This document shows positions 48,887 through 60,600 of a stretch of DNA of 64,000 nucleotides, one piece after another (within the stretch, counting starts at the first letter, position 1; each line of letters begins with the position of its first letter). The stretch comes from Chlorops oryzae (lineage: Eukaryota > Arthropoda > Insecta > Diptera > Chloropidae). The stretch spans positions 31,248,712 through 31,312,711 of the forward strand of contig CM035807.1 of assembly GCA_020466095.1 (NCBI GenBank), read 5' to 3'. Both the position numbers and the translations under genes were made by a program. A model generated the notes under the pieces. It did not search any database, was not told where the DNA came from, and saw only the letters and a list, made by a program, of their open reading frames with translations.

Positions 48887-50595
48887 ATGGAAATTTCATT
48901 GATTTCGAACGTTTTCAATCGTATTCGATTTCTGTGACATGCTCGAATATATGTATCTTAAATACATATAAAGAGAAAAAGATAAATTATTAGAGAATTT
49001 TCGATAAGATTTCTTTCAATCAAAATCAATATCATAAGAGGGTATAGGTACTTATATCCCCATGATCTGTCCTTTTTTATTAGTCTCTGCTTCATAGAGT
49101 ACCCATTTAAGAGTTAAATATCCTACGCTCTAATGGCTGGATATTTGAAAATTTTATAAAAGTTTTCCCACTTTCAAAGTTTTCCCACTTTCAAAGTTTT
49201 CCGCAGCTTTTTTTTTCTTCGTCTTTCGTTTTGTTGGCTTATTTGATTTATGTTCATTATTTAAGCAAAAGTTTTGAATTGTTCATTCCGACAGATTTTC
49301 GATGCCATATTTCAGAATTACGACCATAAATTTTTATGCAAACAAAGAAATTGTTTGACGATAATCAAACAGATATACAGACGAAAAGTCACTTTGGATT
49401 TTAATCCTTTCAAATGTCACTTTGGCATGACACTACAAGAGAAGCGCGTCGAGTGGGCGTAGGAGGCGGATGCGGGTGAGACGCAAAAACGGTGGCTGTC
49501 ACATTTTTGACACTTTCATATTGTCAATGCGACAGGCAAAGTTATCTGACGGGGCAAGGCATTGCCGCACAAGCATTTCACTGCCGCCACATTCGTTGGT
49601 ATTGCTTTCAATTTTTTCCTTTCACATACTTTGCTCCTTTTCCTTTTTTCGATTGTTTTTTCTCTTTATTCTGTTCACTAGGGCTTTTCGTTTTTCTGTT
49701 TTGGTTTTTTTCGTTTGCTGTGCCTGTCGTGGCGGTTTGAAAAACCAAACACGTGCAACAAAGTGCAGTTGCAGGAAAAATACTAAAGCGGCCTCGAAAT
49801 TTATACTCTGCATGTTGATGACGTGTGCAAAACAAGTGCCCTGTACGCGGCTTATGTGTTCTCCGATGTTCAGAATGCGAAAAAAGGAGAACGATTGAAT
49901 AAAAGTTTAAAGCAACAAAAAAAAAAAAAAAAAAAAAAAAGAGGAGAAGGAGAACTAAGCAGATCGGCTTAAACAAAAACGAAAAAAAAAAAAATAAAAC
50001 AAAGGGATTTTGGTCATGGTGTTTTCTTTTCAATCCTTTCGGTTAAACGGAATTGAATTTGCGATTATACATGTTTTTCGATTTAAATTTTTTGGAACGT
50101 CATTCTATTGAAAAACAAAAGATGGAGTTTTCTTTTCTCAAAAAACAAAACAAAAAGGAATGAAATTGGGAAATTTTTTTTGGATGCATGAATTTGATAA
50201 AAGAAAAAATAGATTGCAACGTCTCAGTTGGAGAACAAATTTGTGTTTATTCTTCTTTTACATTGCTTTTTGGTGATGTTATTTTCCCTTTTATTGGTGT
50301 TTCCGGTTACTCGAAGCGTTGTTCCCTTTGGGAAATAGTGAAAACTTTTCATGCAAATAAAAATGAACTTTTCCTTGGCTTGCTTAGATGAGAAGTGGAC
50401 CTTCATATTTAGGGACACGGAAATCCTTTTTTTTTTCTTCATTGTTTCTCCTTTTTGTAAAGTTATGATTTAGATAGCCCTGGTCTTTTCTGTTATGGCA
50501 ATCGCAATCAAAAATGGTACATACATACATTTTTTGAGTTAACTGCTTCACCTTTCGGTGCATAATATTCTTTGAAAAGTGCTTAACGATTGGCT
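48887..50595. other. Intron 3, no exon recognised
   Basis: Contains a tandem TTCCCACTTTCAAAGTTT duplication (about 49164-49198), T-rich sequence at 49580-49720 and A runs near 49916-49940 and 49983-49994. The patch 49270-49900 is less AT-rich but shows no supported exon. Confidence 0.4.
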
Positions 50596-50956
50596 TTAAC
50601 CCTTTATCTCTTTTATGGCTTCTGATAAAAATTTTGGTTTAAAATGGTATCGTGCAGTAACAATTTTGTGCTATTTTTTTCCCTTTTTCATATTAAATAC
50701 TTATTTCATGCAGCAAAGGGTTAATAAGAATTTACTGCGAAAAAATTATTTTTTATAGAAAAATGTAATATATTATGCAGCAAAAGGTTAATAAAATTAT
50801 TGACTGCGAAAAAAATTGTTTTTCCACTTATTTTATAGGCTTTAAAGGGTTATTACAGCCATTTTCTGTGAAAAAAATTTTCTAAACTTATAAAATATAT
50901 CATGCAGCAAAGGGTTAATAAAATCGTTTATTGCAAAAAAAGTAAAGGGTTAAATA
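50596..50956. repeat. Tandemly amplified piggyBac-like ends
   Basis: TTAACCCTTTA at 50596 faces several same-orientation ends reading GCAGCAAAGGGTTAA or a variant: about 50710-50724, 50777-50791 (GCAGCAAAAGGTTAA), 50904-50918, and a short GTAAAGGGTTAA at 50942-50953. The stretches between them share ACTGCGAAAAAAATT-type sequence. It lies just before exon 4. Confidence 0.65.
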
Positions 50957-50992
50957 TTTTACTTATTTGATATTCATTTAATTCTCTTTCAG

Positions 50993-51945
50993 ATCCGAAA
51001 CCACATATCCTCACGAATATTTCGAAAGAAGGCGATCGTCCAGTTCATTCATACCTCTTGCGAAACGTTTAGAAAATTTTCGAAATCGACAAAGAAAATC
51101 AGCTGAGAAAACAGTTCAAACGTTTTCTGAACAAATTCCAAATCGTCCACGAAGTTGGAGCAGAAGCCGGACAAAAGAATTATCTCCTGAAACTCTTCAA
51201 TCTTGATTTCGATAATAGCTTACCATACGAAAATGTGAACGATATTAACACCATTTGCGGTTAGCAAAGAAAACACTTCAAATTTCTCGCAAAAAAGTGA
51301 GCTAAACAATAATAATTATAATAAATTTCAATCAAATGAACAATCGCCGGAGAAGGAGGACACAAACGAATGTCCACAAACAAAAAGTCCAAGGACAACA
51401 AAACGTATTGTACGCGTACGCAGGCGTATTGTGAAATCAAAATCTCGTGAAAATTGCGTCGATAATTTTGTTGTAAGTCCAGCTCTAAAAACCACAAGCT
51501 GGTATGAAAACATTTTGGAATTCGTTAAATTGCCGGCCATCGTCATCGACTATGTTCGGAGGAGTTCGACGACTACGTTAGAAGTTAACTTCAGTGGCAC
51601 CAAAGTAACCAAAGTACCCAGCGAAAATAGCAATAAGGACGACGACGACGACGGCGACGGTAAATTGAATCGAAACATTCCGCAAAGTGCCGGAAGGCAG
51701 GACGAAAATTTCATTATGGCCGTTCTTCGCGCCATGAAATTAAAGGAGCGCCTGGCTATCAGCCTTGGCGCAATGCTCATTCTGTTGACGATACTCGTGG
51801 TTGTCGATTTACAAATGGATTTCGGTGTAACCAGTCATCATCTCATTCAGTCGGAACAGCATCATCAACGTCTACGCTATATCAAAGATAATGATGATGG
51901 TACGGGCATATTTCGTGATTTCAAACGAAAGTTCCTACAAAAAGG
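50993..51945 (+). CDS. CG31145: FAM20-like kinase gene, exon 4 with signal anchor
   Basis: Acceptor TTCTCTTTCAG and donor GG|GTAAGT bound the exon. It begins SETTYPHEYFERRRSSSSF, a basic Ser/Arg-rich stretch that runs to TGA at 51204. A second frame carries on through KNYLLKLFNLDFDNSLPYEN (stop at about 51260). A third runs from about 51240 to the donor, so two frame changes are needed. The third frame has the basic KRIVRVRRRIVKSKS and an acidic DDDDDGDG run, then KLKERLAISLGAML and a hydrophobic signal anchor (LAISLGAMLILLTILVVVDL) with lumenal DFG..SHHL after it. ATGs at 51716 and 51734 could start a short type II form. The segment KLKERLAI..LVVVD.QMDFG and the FKRKFLQK that follows match what I know of dipteran CG31145, a FAM20-type Golgi/secreted Ser/Thr kinase. 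Confidence 0.7.
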
Positions 51946-53381
51946 GTAAGTACCTACCTTTGCACCTACCAACCGATGATTTGATTCAACACGGTAATTT
52001 CGTTGACAACATTTCATTCGAATTCGCTTTGTAATCGAACTCGATCACATTCATTAAATGCTTGCAAAAAAAAAAAAAAAAAAAACAAAGGAAGAAAAGG
52101 AAAATCATTTTCATGGAAGTCCGCTCATAAAAAATTAATTAAAATTTCATGAAAACGCCGCGCTCTTCCGCTTTGCGATTTTATGAAACCATAAATTCAG
52201 AGGATACCAACAGGAGTTGAATAACAGCAACCATCCATAGTTTAGTATGAGCTGAAAGCTGGTATCAGACGAATGAACTGTAGGTAGCTTTATACCCTAT
52301 ACCTTGAAGCTATTTATTTCTTATTCGCTACAACGCGTTTCCCTTATTTCTTCGTGCCATGGATTGAAAGGATTTCCTTAGATTTAAGCTGGCACCAGCT
52401 GAATCCGCCACGTCAGAGCATGCATTTTAGAAGTGAATTTTGTTGCAATAATTTTTGTTTGGAGCGAGCTGCCTGCCGTCCCTTTAGTTAGTAACTTTGT
52501 AGCTAAAATGTAGTCACGTTGGCGGCGGCGGTGGCGGCCGTAGTGACTGTAGTGTCGGCAGTGGTTGAGGTGAGATTGTTGGGAAGTCTTATTTTAATTT
52601 TTCTTTCTGAAAGCACGGCATAAACATGTGGCGTGCGTGGCGGAAGCCAATCTGAAGCGGAATTCAAAGCATTCTCACTGGTTTTTGGCTGCTATGTACG
52701 TAATATTTAAGTACCTAGGTAATTCTCGTTACCATGCACTTAAGCTAATCTGTATGCAGGAATATCAAACAAGTCGAGTTGCTGCTGCACAGTTGGTAGG
52801 CGATAAGTACAAACGGTGATTGCTTCATCCATTTATGCGAGCAATTTGATAATTAACAGTTGAGGCTCTCCTCTGCTCGTCTGAAAAGCGTTTTTCTTTG
52901 GCTCATAAATTCGATTAAAATGCTATTGTTTGGGGCTCAAGTGTTTAATCAATTTCCCAAACCCTTTGGGGATTGTCCCTTTAAGTTCATGTAAATCATG
53001 AAAATTCTCTAGGATCGTGCAATTTATTTTGAATTTGTTTTTCTTTATTCGTAATGTCTTAAGTATATCCTTTTAAGTTGAAATAATTTGCCCTTTTTTT
53101 ATTGAAATTGAATTTCAAAGAGTCTGAAGGGCAAAAAGGAGAGCGTTGTCACTTGAAAAATGGTATAAGACAACGTATGCTGAGAAAATAATTAAATTTG
53201 AATTTACATCTTCTTTGAAGATAATAAAGTGAATGTCCTTGGATATGCTCTCAACTTTTCAAATGAAAAATATTTATATAAAAGTTCATTTTCATTTCGG
53301 AAAACTCTTCTCAAGGCTTCAGTTTTAATGGCTGCTTATTCGGAGAAAGTTGATACATTTTTTTCTCTCTGACATTTTCAG
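51946..53381. other. Intron 4
   Basis: 1.4 kb between exons 4 and 5. Contains an A run near 52069-52085 and a GC-rich GGCGGCGGCGGTGGCGGCCG patch at about 52520. No further exon is seen. Confidence 0.6.
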
Positions 53382-53654
53382 GAATTCCTCTGGATCGAAG
53401 GAAACAGCAACAACTCCGGCTGGAGCGCAAGGTCGTGCTGGTGGCAGCGCCGGAATGGCCGGTCAAGGATCTCAAGAAACAGGCTCCGATACGATCACAA
53501 CAAAAAAGCCCATGCCACACGATCGGTTCGATGACATTGAAAGGATACTAAAAGACGTGGCTGGGAATCAATATACGCACGTAATTGTCGAAAGTCATTT
53601 AATTGACGAAGGCAGTAATCCTACGCTAGGGGAATTGATAAGCATAAAGCCAAG
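53382..53654 (+). CDS. CG31145: FAM20-like kinase gene, exon 5 (lumenal stem)
   Basis: Acceptor TCTGACATTTTCAG and donor CCAAG|GTGAGC. The first base completes the Gly codon split from exon 4, and two bases are left over for the next exon. It encodes a Gly/Ala/Ser-rich stem (GNSSGSKETATTPAG onward), then PHDRFDDIERILKD and QYTHVIVESHLIDEGSNPTL, ending GELISIKPR. A flexible stem, then a HDR[FY].D...I motif and an NPTL.E(L/M) motif, is the layout before the kinase domain in fly CG31145. No catalytic residues are present here; they must be on exons beyond 64000. A single potential N-glycosylation site, NSS, sits at the exon start. Confidence 0.75.
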
Positions 53655-54576
53655 GTGAGCATCGGAATTGAGAAAGTTGACCTAAATTGTTTAAGGGGTG
53701 TTTTAGAGTTTCATGCGTAAAATAAAATATGCATTAAAGTTTAGCCTGAGACTTGAGCATACGAAAGTTATATGAAAATTTGCATTTTTACGAAATCCAA
53801 ATCCTTTCGGTCGCAAATACATTTTAAATTTATTCAGGGTTTTTATTTATTTATTTTTTTTTTTTTTTATTTTTTTTTTTACTTACTATGGTTATACGAA
53901 AAGTATCTGCAGTTTGTGGCTTTTTCGATTCTCTTTTTCACCTTCTACTTCGTTGTTGAAGTCGTTGTCTGCTGTGGAAAAGTTTTTATTTACTCACATC
54001 CGCGCATGAACTTTCATTTTCTCACACATCCTTTTGTGCGCCAAGTGCAGCAAAATATATCACAATGCATATAATTATGTAAGCACGAGACTTCGAAAAA
54101 ATGTTTTATAAGCAAAAAGAAACTTCATTAATTTTAAAAACATGTAGCTGTCCTCCAGAAAGACCATAAGAATAGCGAATAGAATTAAGGGAAGTGAAAT
54201 AAGAAAACAAAAGCAAAACAAAAAGAAAATAACGCAGACAAAAATTCACATTGTCCTCGGTTTTCCATTGTATGCATAGCAATAAATAACCGCTCATTTT
54301 ACGGTTCTTAATTAGAAAAAGGATGAACTGCATTATTTGCTGTTTTGGAACTAAATTATGAAATATGACGGCGAGTAAGAGTGAAGGGAATTAAACTTTA
54401 TGGTTTGCTAAAAAGTATTTTAATTTGAACAAACTTAAAATGCCCTTACGAAAGTCACAGCAAGGATAATTGGGGCTTTTAGTCCCGCTGTTGCCATAAA
54501 ATGAAATGAGTTGAAGTAATGTGAATTTTGCAGAGAGCTAGTTTTGGGTTCAATTAGATTTTAACTCCTATGTAAA
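53655..54576. other. Downstream intron, nothing recognised
   Basis: T-rich with long T runs at about 53845-53880. No exon is supported, and no kinase-domain sequence is found anywhere from here to the end of the window. Confidence 0.5.
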
Positions 54577-54858
54577 TGATGATGATGATAATGACGATCA
54601 TGATAATAGAAATGATAGTGATGAAAATTATGATAGTGAGAATAATGATGATAGTGATGGTATTGATGATAATGATGATAATGATAATAATGATAATGAT
54701 GAAAATGATGATAATAATGATGATGATAATGATGATAGTGATGATAATGATGATTATGAAGAAAACATTGATAATGATGATAACGATGATAATAATGATG
54801 ATGATAATGATGATAGTGATGATAGTGATCATAGTGATGATAGTCATGATCAGAGTGA
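54577..54858 (+). repeat. GATGATAAT/GATGATAGT minisatellite
   Basis: About 280 bp of GATGATAATGATGATAGTGA-type units. All three plus-strand frames and two minus-strand frames are open simply because the unit has no stop. Noncoding. Confidence 0.9.
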
Positions 54859-55154
54859 ATAAATGCTTGTTTTTGCATACGTCATACTATTTTTGCATAT
54901 TTTAGTAGTGCGAGCTACTTTTTACTATTTTTGCATGATTTTATTTCTGCTTTATTGTTTTCCTTTGCCAATGACTCTTTTAAGGGCTGTGTCCTATGCT
55001 GGCGTATACGTTCGATCGCGTATTTACGTTTGAGTGTGTTTTAAAATTTTGCCCCTTTACCTCTTCAGACGTTGAACGATCCTTTTCATTGTATAAAAAC
55101 CTTTTAAGCAAGAAGCGCCAACATTTTTTTGTTTGAAAATGTGAAAGTCATGTA

Positions 55155-55540
55155 TCGTCGGCTTAAAGTGTAAACCTGCTAAGTCCACTTTTATCCGATT
55201 CCGAATTTTCGATGTCATTCGAAAGAAAAAAGGACACTGCATCGTCAGGCAAAAAAATCTTTTTTAATTTCAAATTCTAAATACGGAGAAATTGGTGATG
55301 AGTAAAACTGCTAAGTCCAACTGTGGTCAAAGGTCACAGCTAACACCAACAAGTCACTCCAAGTAGACTTTGTATGGTGCACAGAATCGAATTTAGAAGA
55401 GACTTAATATAGGAAAAAAATAAACCATTAATATTTTGGGTCTCCTTCCCTACTTTGAAGTCTTGAAAAAAAAGTGTTTTTTGTTTACCCTGTAAAGTTT
55501 TGAAATTTTTAGTTAGCAGCTTGAAACTTTAAGCCGACGA
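55155..55540. mobile_element. TA-TSD MITE
   Basis: TCGTCGGCTTAAAG at the left and CTTTAAGCCGACGA at the right, each bordered by TA (55153-55154, 55541-55542). 386 bp, mariner-like by duplication only. Confidence 0.6.
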
Positions 55541-55667
55541 TATTTTAATAAGTCCACTGAATAAAAAATAAATTTTAACTGCATATTTTTTGGACTATTT
55601 TCCTTGTTTTTTCGAGCTTTTTATAGCGCTTATTTTTGGGGTTTTTCGGGCTTTTTTTACTCACTCT

Positions 55668-56226
55668 GGTCATGATAATGATGATAATGATGCTAATGAG
55701 GAAAATGATGATGATGATAATGATGATAGTGATGATAATGATGATAGTGATGATATTAATAATAATGATAAAAATGATGATATCTAATGACGATAATGAT
55801 GATAGCGATGATACCAATGATAGTGACCATAATGACCATGCCGATGATAATGGTGAAAACGATGATAATAATGATGATGAAAGTGATGATAGTGATGGTA
55901 ATGATGATAATGAGGAAAACGATGTTAATGATGATAACGATGATAATAATGATGATGATAGTGATGATAGTGAGGAAAATGATGATAGTGATGATAATGA
56001 TGATAATGATGATAGTAATGATAATGATGATAGTGAGTAAAATGATAATAATGATGATAATGATGATAATGAGGAAAATGATGATAGTGATGATAATGAT
56101 GATAGTGACGATATTAATAAAAATGGTAAAAATGATGATATCTTATGACGATAATGATGATAGCGATGATACCAATGATAGTGATCATAATGACCATGCC
56201 GATGATAATGGTGATAATAATGATTA
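55668..56226 (+). repeat. Second GAT-rich minisatellite
   Basis: A longer array of the same family as 54577-54858. A block of about 75 bp (TGACGATAATGATGATAGCG ... GACCATGCCGATGATAATGG) occurs at about 55788-55856 and again at about 56145-56213, showing a higher-order duplication of roughly 357 bp. Asp/Asn/Ser and Met/Ile open frames here are artefacts. Confidence 0.85.
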
Positions 56227-56649
56227 AGGCAACAGAAAATATTAAAAAACAGCACGCAAAAGTATGCTAAAAAATATAATGAATATCTCTCCAAGTTAGA
56301 TATGTATCTGTTCGACATTGTGGCTTTTTCCATTTAAGAACGTCATGAGCAAAGATTTTAAGAGTTGTATTAATCTTTATTTACCCTTAAAAAAGTTTCA
56401 CTGGTAAAGGCTTAAAATTAAGTATATGAAGTGGTTTCGAAATATACACTGAGCGAAAACTACGCTTAACAACGATCCGTAGTATTGTACGACTGCAGCT
56501 TTTTTTACAGTAGTACGGACGTATTCAAACATGACTTTAACAGCCATGCGTATTCTTTAGAAGCAAATTTCACTGCGCACGTATTTAAAGAACTTTTTTA
56601 AAAAAAATACGAAAATAGTTTTCATTTGACTTCAAATAACATCTTCATA

Positions 56650-57282
56650 CACTGAGCGAACTTTACTATGATATTTTTAAAAATGCGCATTGTTGTTCAC
56701 AGTCCTTTTGATTTTCGTGCAGAACGAAAAATTCGAAAGAAAAATTGTTGAGTCAATAACAATTTTGGTTGATTTGAAATGAATATGTTTAGTTACAATT
56801 TTTTTCGTTCGGGATAATTCTCATCTGTTTTATAAAATAGGACATATAAGAAATTTATTTATCTTAGAACTTTTTAAGCATTTCGAAAGCAGTCACGACA
56901 CGGAGTGACGAAATCGGATGAAATCCATCCAATGGCTATTTTTGAAGTTATGTTCAGCAGAGGGATTTGTGGCCATTTGCTTTGAACGTTAAGTAAATTT
57001 GCTTTGACATTTCTTCTTTTATGGATATTTTAGAAATTATTTTTATTTTAAAAATTATCTTGTCATTTCAATTATGTACGTGGTTAGTTCAACAATTTAA
57101 ATTTAAATCCATTTTTGAAAATTATCATGTCAATTCAACCTGAAACATAATTGATTCAAAAGGAAAATCTTTATTTTTTTCAACAAGAAAAATTGTTAAA
57201 ATAAAAATATTCCTTGTTGAAGCCGTTTTGTATGTTTTTCCTTTTGATTTAACCAGTTTTCTGGTTAATTTTTTTCTCTGTG
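56650..57282 (+). mobile_element. TA-TSD MITE, copy A (nested)
   Basis: Starts CACTGAGCGAACTTTAC and ends TTTTTTTCTCTGTG, flanked by TA (56648-56649, 57283-57284). 633 bp. The same element occurs inverted at 61364-62667. Its left end resembles that of the outer element, so the two are related families. Confidence 0.75.
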
Positions 57283-57301
57283 TATTCCACACGATTAGAT
57301 T

Positions 57302-57530
57302 TCTCCGTGGCGTATGGGTAGCGTATTCGCTCAGCAATCCGAAGGGGCTCGAGTTCAAATCCTATAGCAGGCAAATGAAATGTGTGAACTTCAATTAAAT
57401 GGCAAAATATTCAAAGGAAAAAAATGGTCAGTCGAAAGGGAGAAAACTAAGCTTCCCAGCCATAAATAAGAGGTCCCATCGCGACCACAAAGGATCTATT
57501 AAGCTATTTTAAATATTATAGAAATCGTAT
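57302..57530 (+). mobile_element. tRNA-derived SINE, copy 2
   Basis: TCTCCGTGGCGTATGGGTAG, then GCTCAGCAATCCGAAGG and the B box CGAGTTCAAATCC, followed by AGCAGGCAAATGAAATG. It shares head and body with the minus-strand copy at 47730-47999. The 5' and 3' ends do not pair as a tRNA acceptor stem. Confidence 0.65.
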
Positions 57531-57604
57531 GTTAGCCAAATCATTGCTGTTCGTAGGTAAATTAACTACGTTTCTGTTATTTTTACTACGATTTTAGCTC
57601 AGTG

Positions 57605-60600
57605 TAGGTGTTTAATTTAAATATTTTCAGTGTAGGTATTGAATTTAAATATTTTCTTTGAAATTTTCATATTTGGGCTTTTGGTCAATAATTTGTCATA
57701 TTAATTGTGAACATTTTAAATATTTTCTCTTGCCCTACCAATGCTAATAGCTGTAGAAGAATATTTGAAAACAATCAATCATTCATTACACGAAAGAGTT
57801 TATGATAAAAGTACGAGTAAAGCCTCGTTCCTTTTTCTACTCCCCATTTTGATAACGGTTTCTCAGATTTCATGCTGAACGAAAAAAATATTTCTTTCCC
57901 GGGAGTAATACCATATGCTTCAAAAGGAAACGAAAAGTTACGGTTTCCTTTTACAAATTTAAGCTTAGTTACATTTTCCCATGTGCGGAGTGTTCTCTCT
58001 CTCTCTCTCTCTCCCCGATGCTTCGACGGATATAATGCAGCTACCAGGTGACTTGTGAGCTTCACGCTTGCTTCTTAGTAATTAAAAAACTTTTGCAAAG
58101 AACTCGTTGTTGAAGGTAATAAAATTATGTACAAAGTGCTTGGATTCTTTTATCGTTGAACGAACATCCTTCGAGTTTCGACTGATAGAAAGTTAAATTT
58201 TTCTCTTTCGATCAAAGAGATATTTTTCTTTCTTTTTTTTTTGGATACTCAAGAATCAAATTACCAACGATTTTCTTAAACAATTTTGCTATGTCAAGCG
58301 AAATAATAATAAAATAAAAAATAAATTAAGAAAATATTCATATTTAATGGTCTCCAAATGAAATTCAACAGCTTGTACCTATGCATAACTTTCAGTTCTA
58401 AATCATCACATATTTAAAGAGCAATAAAAACTCAACCGATTTTTTTTTTTGGTTTTCCTGTTACTGCAGCATAAGTTAGAAGGCGTTCTAAGAGCATGTT
58501 GCTTCAATAAAATGACAGCAAAAAGAGCGGAAGTCGTTCTGACATTTTAGACGACAAGCGCTGCCCGCTCGCTGACAACGGTTCGAAAGAAATTTTTGGT
58601 TCATCCATTGATTCCATCTATTTTGCAGATTTTTCCAACTCAGTCTCTTTCTCTCGCTCGCGCTCTCTCACTCCCTCTTAGATGACTTTTGGCGATGGCC
58701 AAATCTGAAGTGCAGCTGTTTTTAAAATCTTCCAAGTTTTTCACCGTCATTTAACTCGGGATTTCATGAAGTTTTCGTTTTTTGTGGTCTCTACTTACAA
58801 CCGCGTCTTCAGACTGGAAGTGATGAGTTTTGTAGTTTGGCCGAATGCGGAACAATGTTTTCTGCTTGTAAGTCCGCCGCCCAGTTGTGTTTTTTTTTTT
58901 TTTTTTTTTTTGTGCGGCATCAGCTGCTCATCTAAAATTAAAGTGACATTCCGCCTTCCAAGTCGCAGCAGCAGCAGCAGCAGTACAATGCAATGCTATG
59001 CGAACGACCGACTGTCAGGACATTAAAAATCTAAATTCAGCTTTCAGTTTGTTCTTCTTCGTTGTGCGTATTTATTTTATGCGCGCTTCTTATAGCGCTT
59101 ACTTGCTCCTTGCCGAAAGAGCACAAAAAGCAAAAAAAAAAAAAAAGTGCCAGAAGTTATTTTACGTTAGAAAAACTTTATTTCATTTCATTTCATTGCT
59201 CGTTGCTCGCTCGCTGTACCTTCTGACAGAGAGCGAGAGACCCGGACAGAAATTTCCTTAAAAGTGTTGGCAGCTTCGGAAAACTAATACGAATATAAGC
59301 AATATTATTATTTCTACTTTTTACTTCACTCTTTTTGTAATTTTCTTTCATTTTTCTTTTATTTTTTCATTCATTCATTTTCCTCTTTTTGGGTCATCTT
59401 CTTTTGTTTGATTTGATTTCTTGCTTAAAGTATTTTCAGTGTATCGACGAAGTGGGAGAAAACTTTTCGTTTGTCAAGGAATTTCCAGGAACTTTTTGCG
59501 TGCAGCAATAGGAGGTGAATTGCTTAAATTTATTGGAAAATAACATTGAAAAGTATTTCTCAATTTCTTTGGATATATTTCTTCGATATTCTTTATTACA
59601 ACATTTTTCGAAGAATTCATTGAAGGGAATCAATTTTATTACTCTAAAAGCAAAAAACACTGCATACCTTTGTGCGCTTTATGTTATTTTTCTAAATGCT
59701 GATTTCATGACGATAATGCTTACACGAATTTTTGTTGAGTTTTTTTTGTAAAATACACACATACTTCTGCGTAATGTAAACAAATTTTAAAAGCTTTAAT
59801 TTTCGAAAGGAGTAAAGGCGTGAATATCCCGTGAATATTCCCATTTTTTTTAATTTGAAGCCATCCGTACTGCACTTATAGCTGCTAAAGCATATTTACA
59901 TGGCCTGGTTTAGAGTACGTGACACGTTTTCTTAATAGGTTTTACGTTTTTTCTACTCTTATTCTTCTTCTAGCAATTGTTTTTACTATTTTTTTATGGG
60001 CGAAAATTAAAAATGGTAATGAGATCTCGTACGACATACGCGAGAGTTAAATGCCGTACGAGAGAAAAGAAGTTTAGTAAGGGACGGAAAAAAGGCATTC
60101 GTTTACAAAGACAAAGTTTGCTGTCAACAAATGTGTCCCTCGGATTTGCTAATATCCTTGCGAAGTCGTGCGATTTTAAGTTTGGCATTGCCTTGAGGAC
60201 TTCTTAAGAAAATTTTCAACTTATTTACGTGAATTAATTCCGAGAGGCTGCTTTATTCCTGTAAGAAGAATATCTCATTCAACAAATGTAGGAAGCTGCA
60301 AAGTGAGCTGAAGGATATTAGAAATAATCTTACATAATTGAAGAGATTTTTTTTTATCATGCAAAAGGAAATTGATTATTTGTGGAATTTCCTCGGAGGA
60401 TGGCAATTTAATTCAGAGATTGATTGACATTGTAGCCCATGATGGGTTCAAAATTAATTTCATTAATAGACAGAATACACTTCAAATTTCTTTAATCGTT
60501 AGAAATTTTAGCCTCGAAATCGATTTTCCTCTGATAGGATTTATCTTTTCGAACTAATTTTCCGTTCACTTCCAAGTCATTGATGAAAAGAGATACAAAT

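Larger units (their letters stand above)
56447..57604. mobile_element. Outer MITE of a nested cluster
   Basis: CACTGAGCGAAAACTACG at 56447 pairs with CGTAGTAAAA..TAGCTCAGTG as read from the right end at 57604. TA lies on each side (56445-56446, 57605-57606). The element is split by the MITE at 56650-57282 and by a SINE at 57302-57530. Confidence 0.65.

Noticed and set aside
54554..56333. Long open frames rich in Asp/Asn/Ser, His/Tyr or Ile on both strands
   Set aside because: They are translations of a GAT-type minisatellite lacking stop codons, open in nearly every frame, with no splice or start context.
60007..60207. Basic open frame on the plus strand with CRTREKKFSKGRKKG
   Set aside because: Short, isolated, without splice or homology support; it may be chance.
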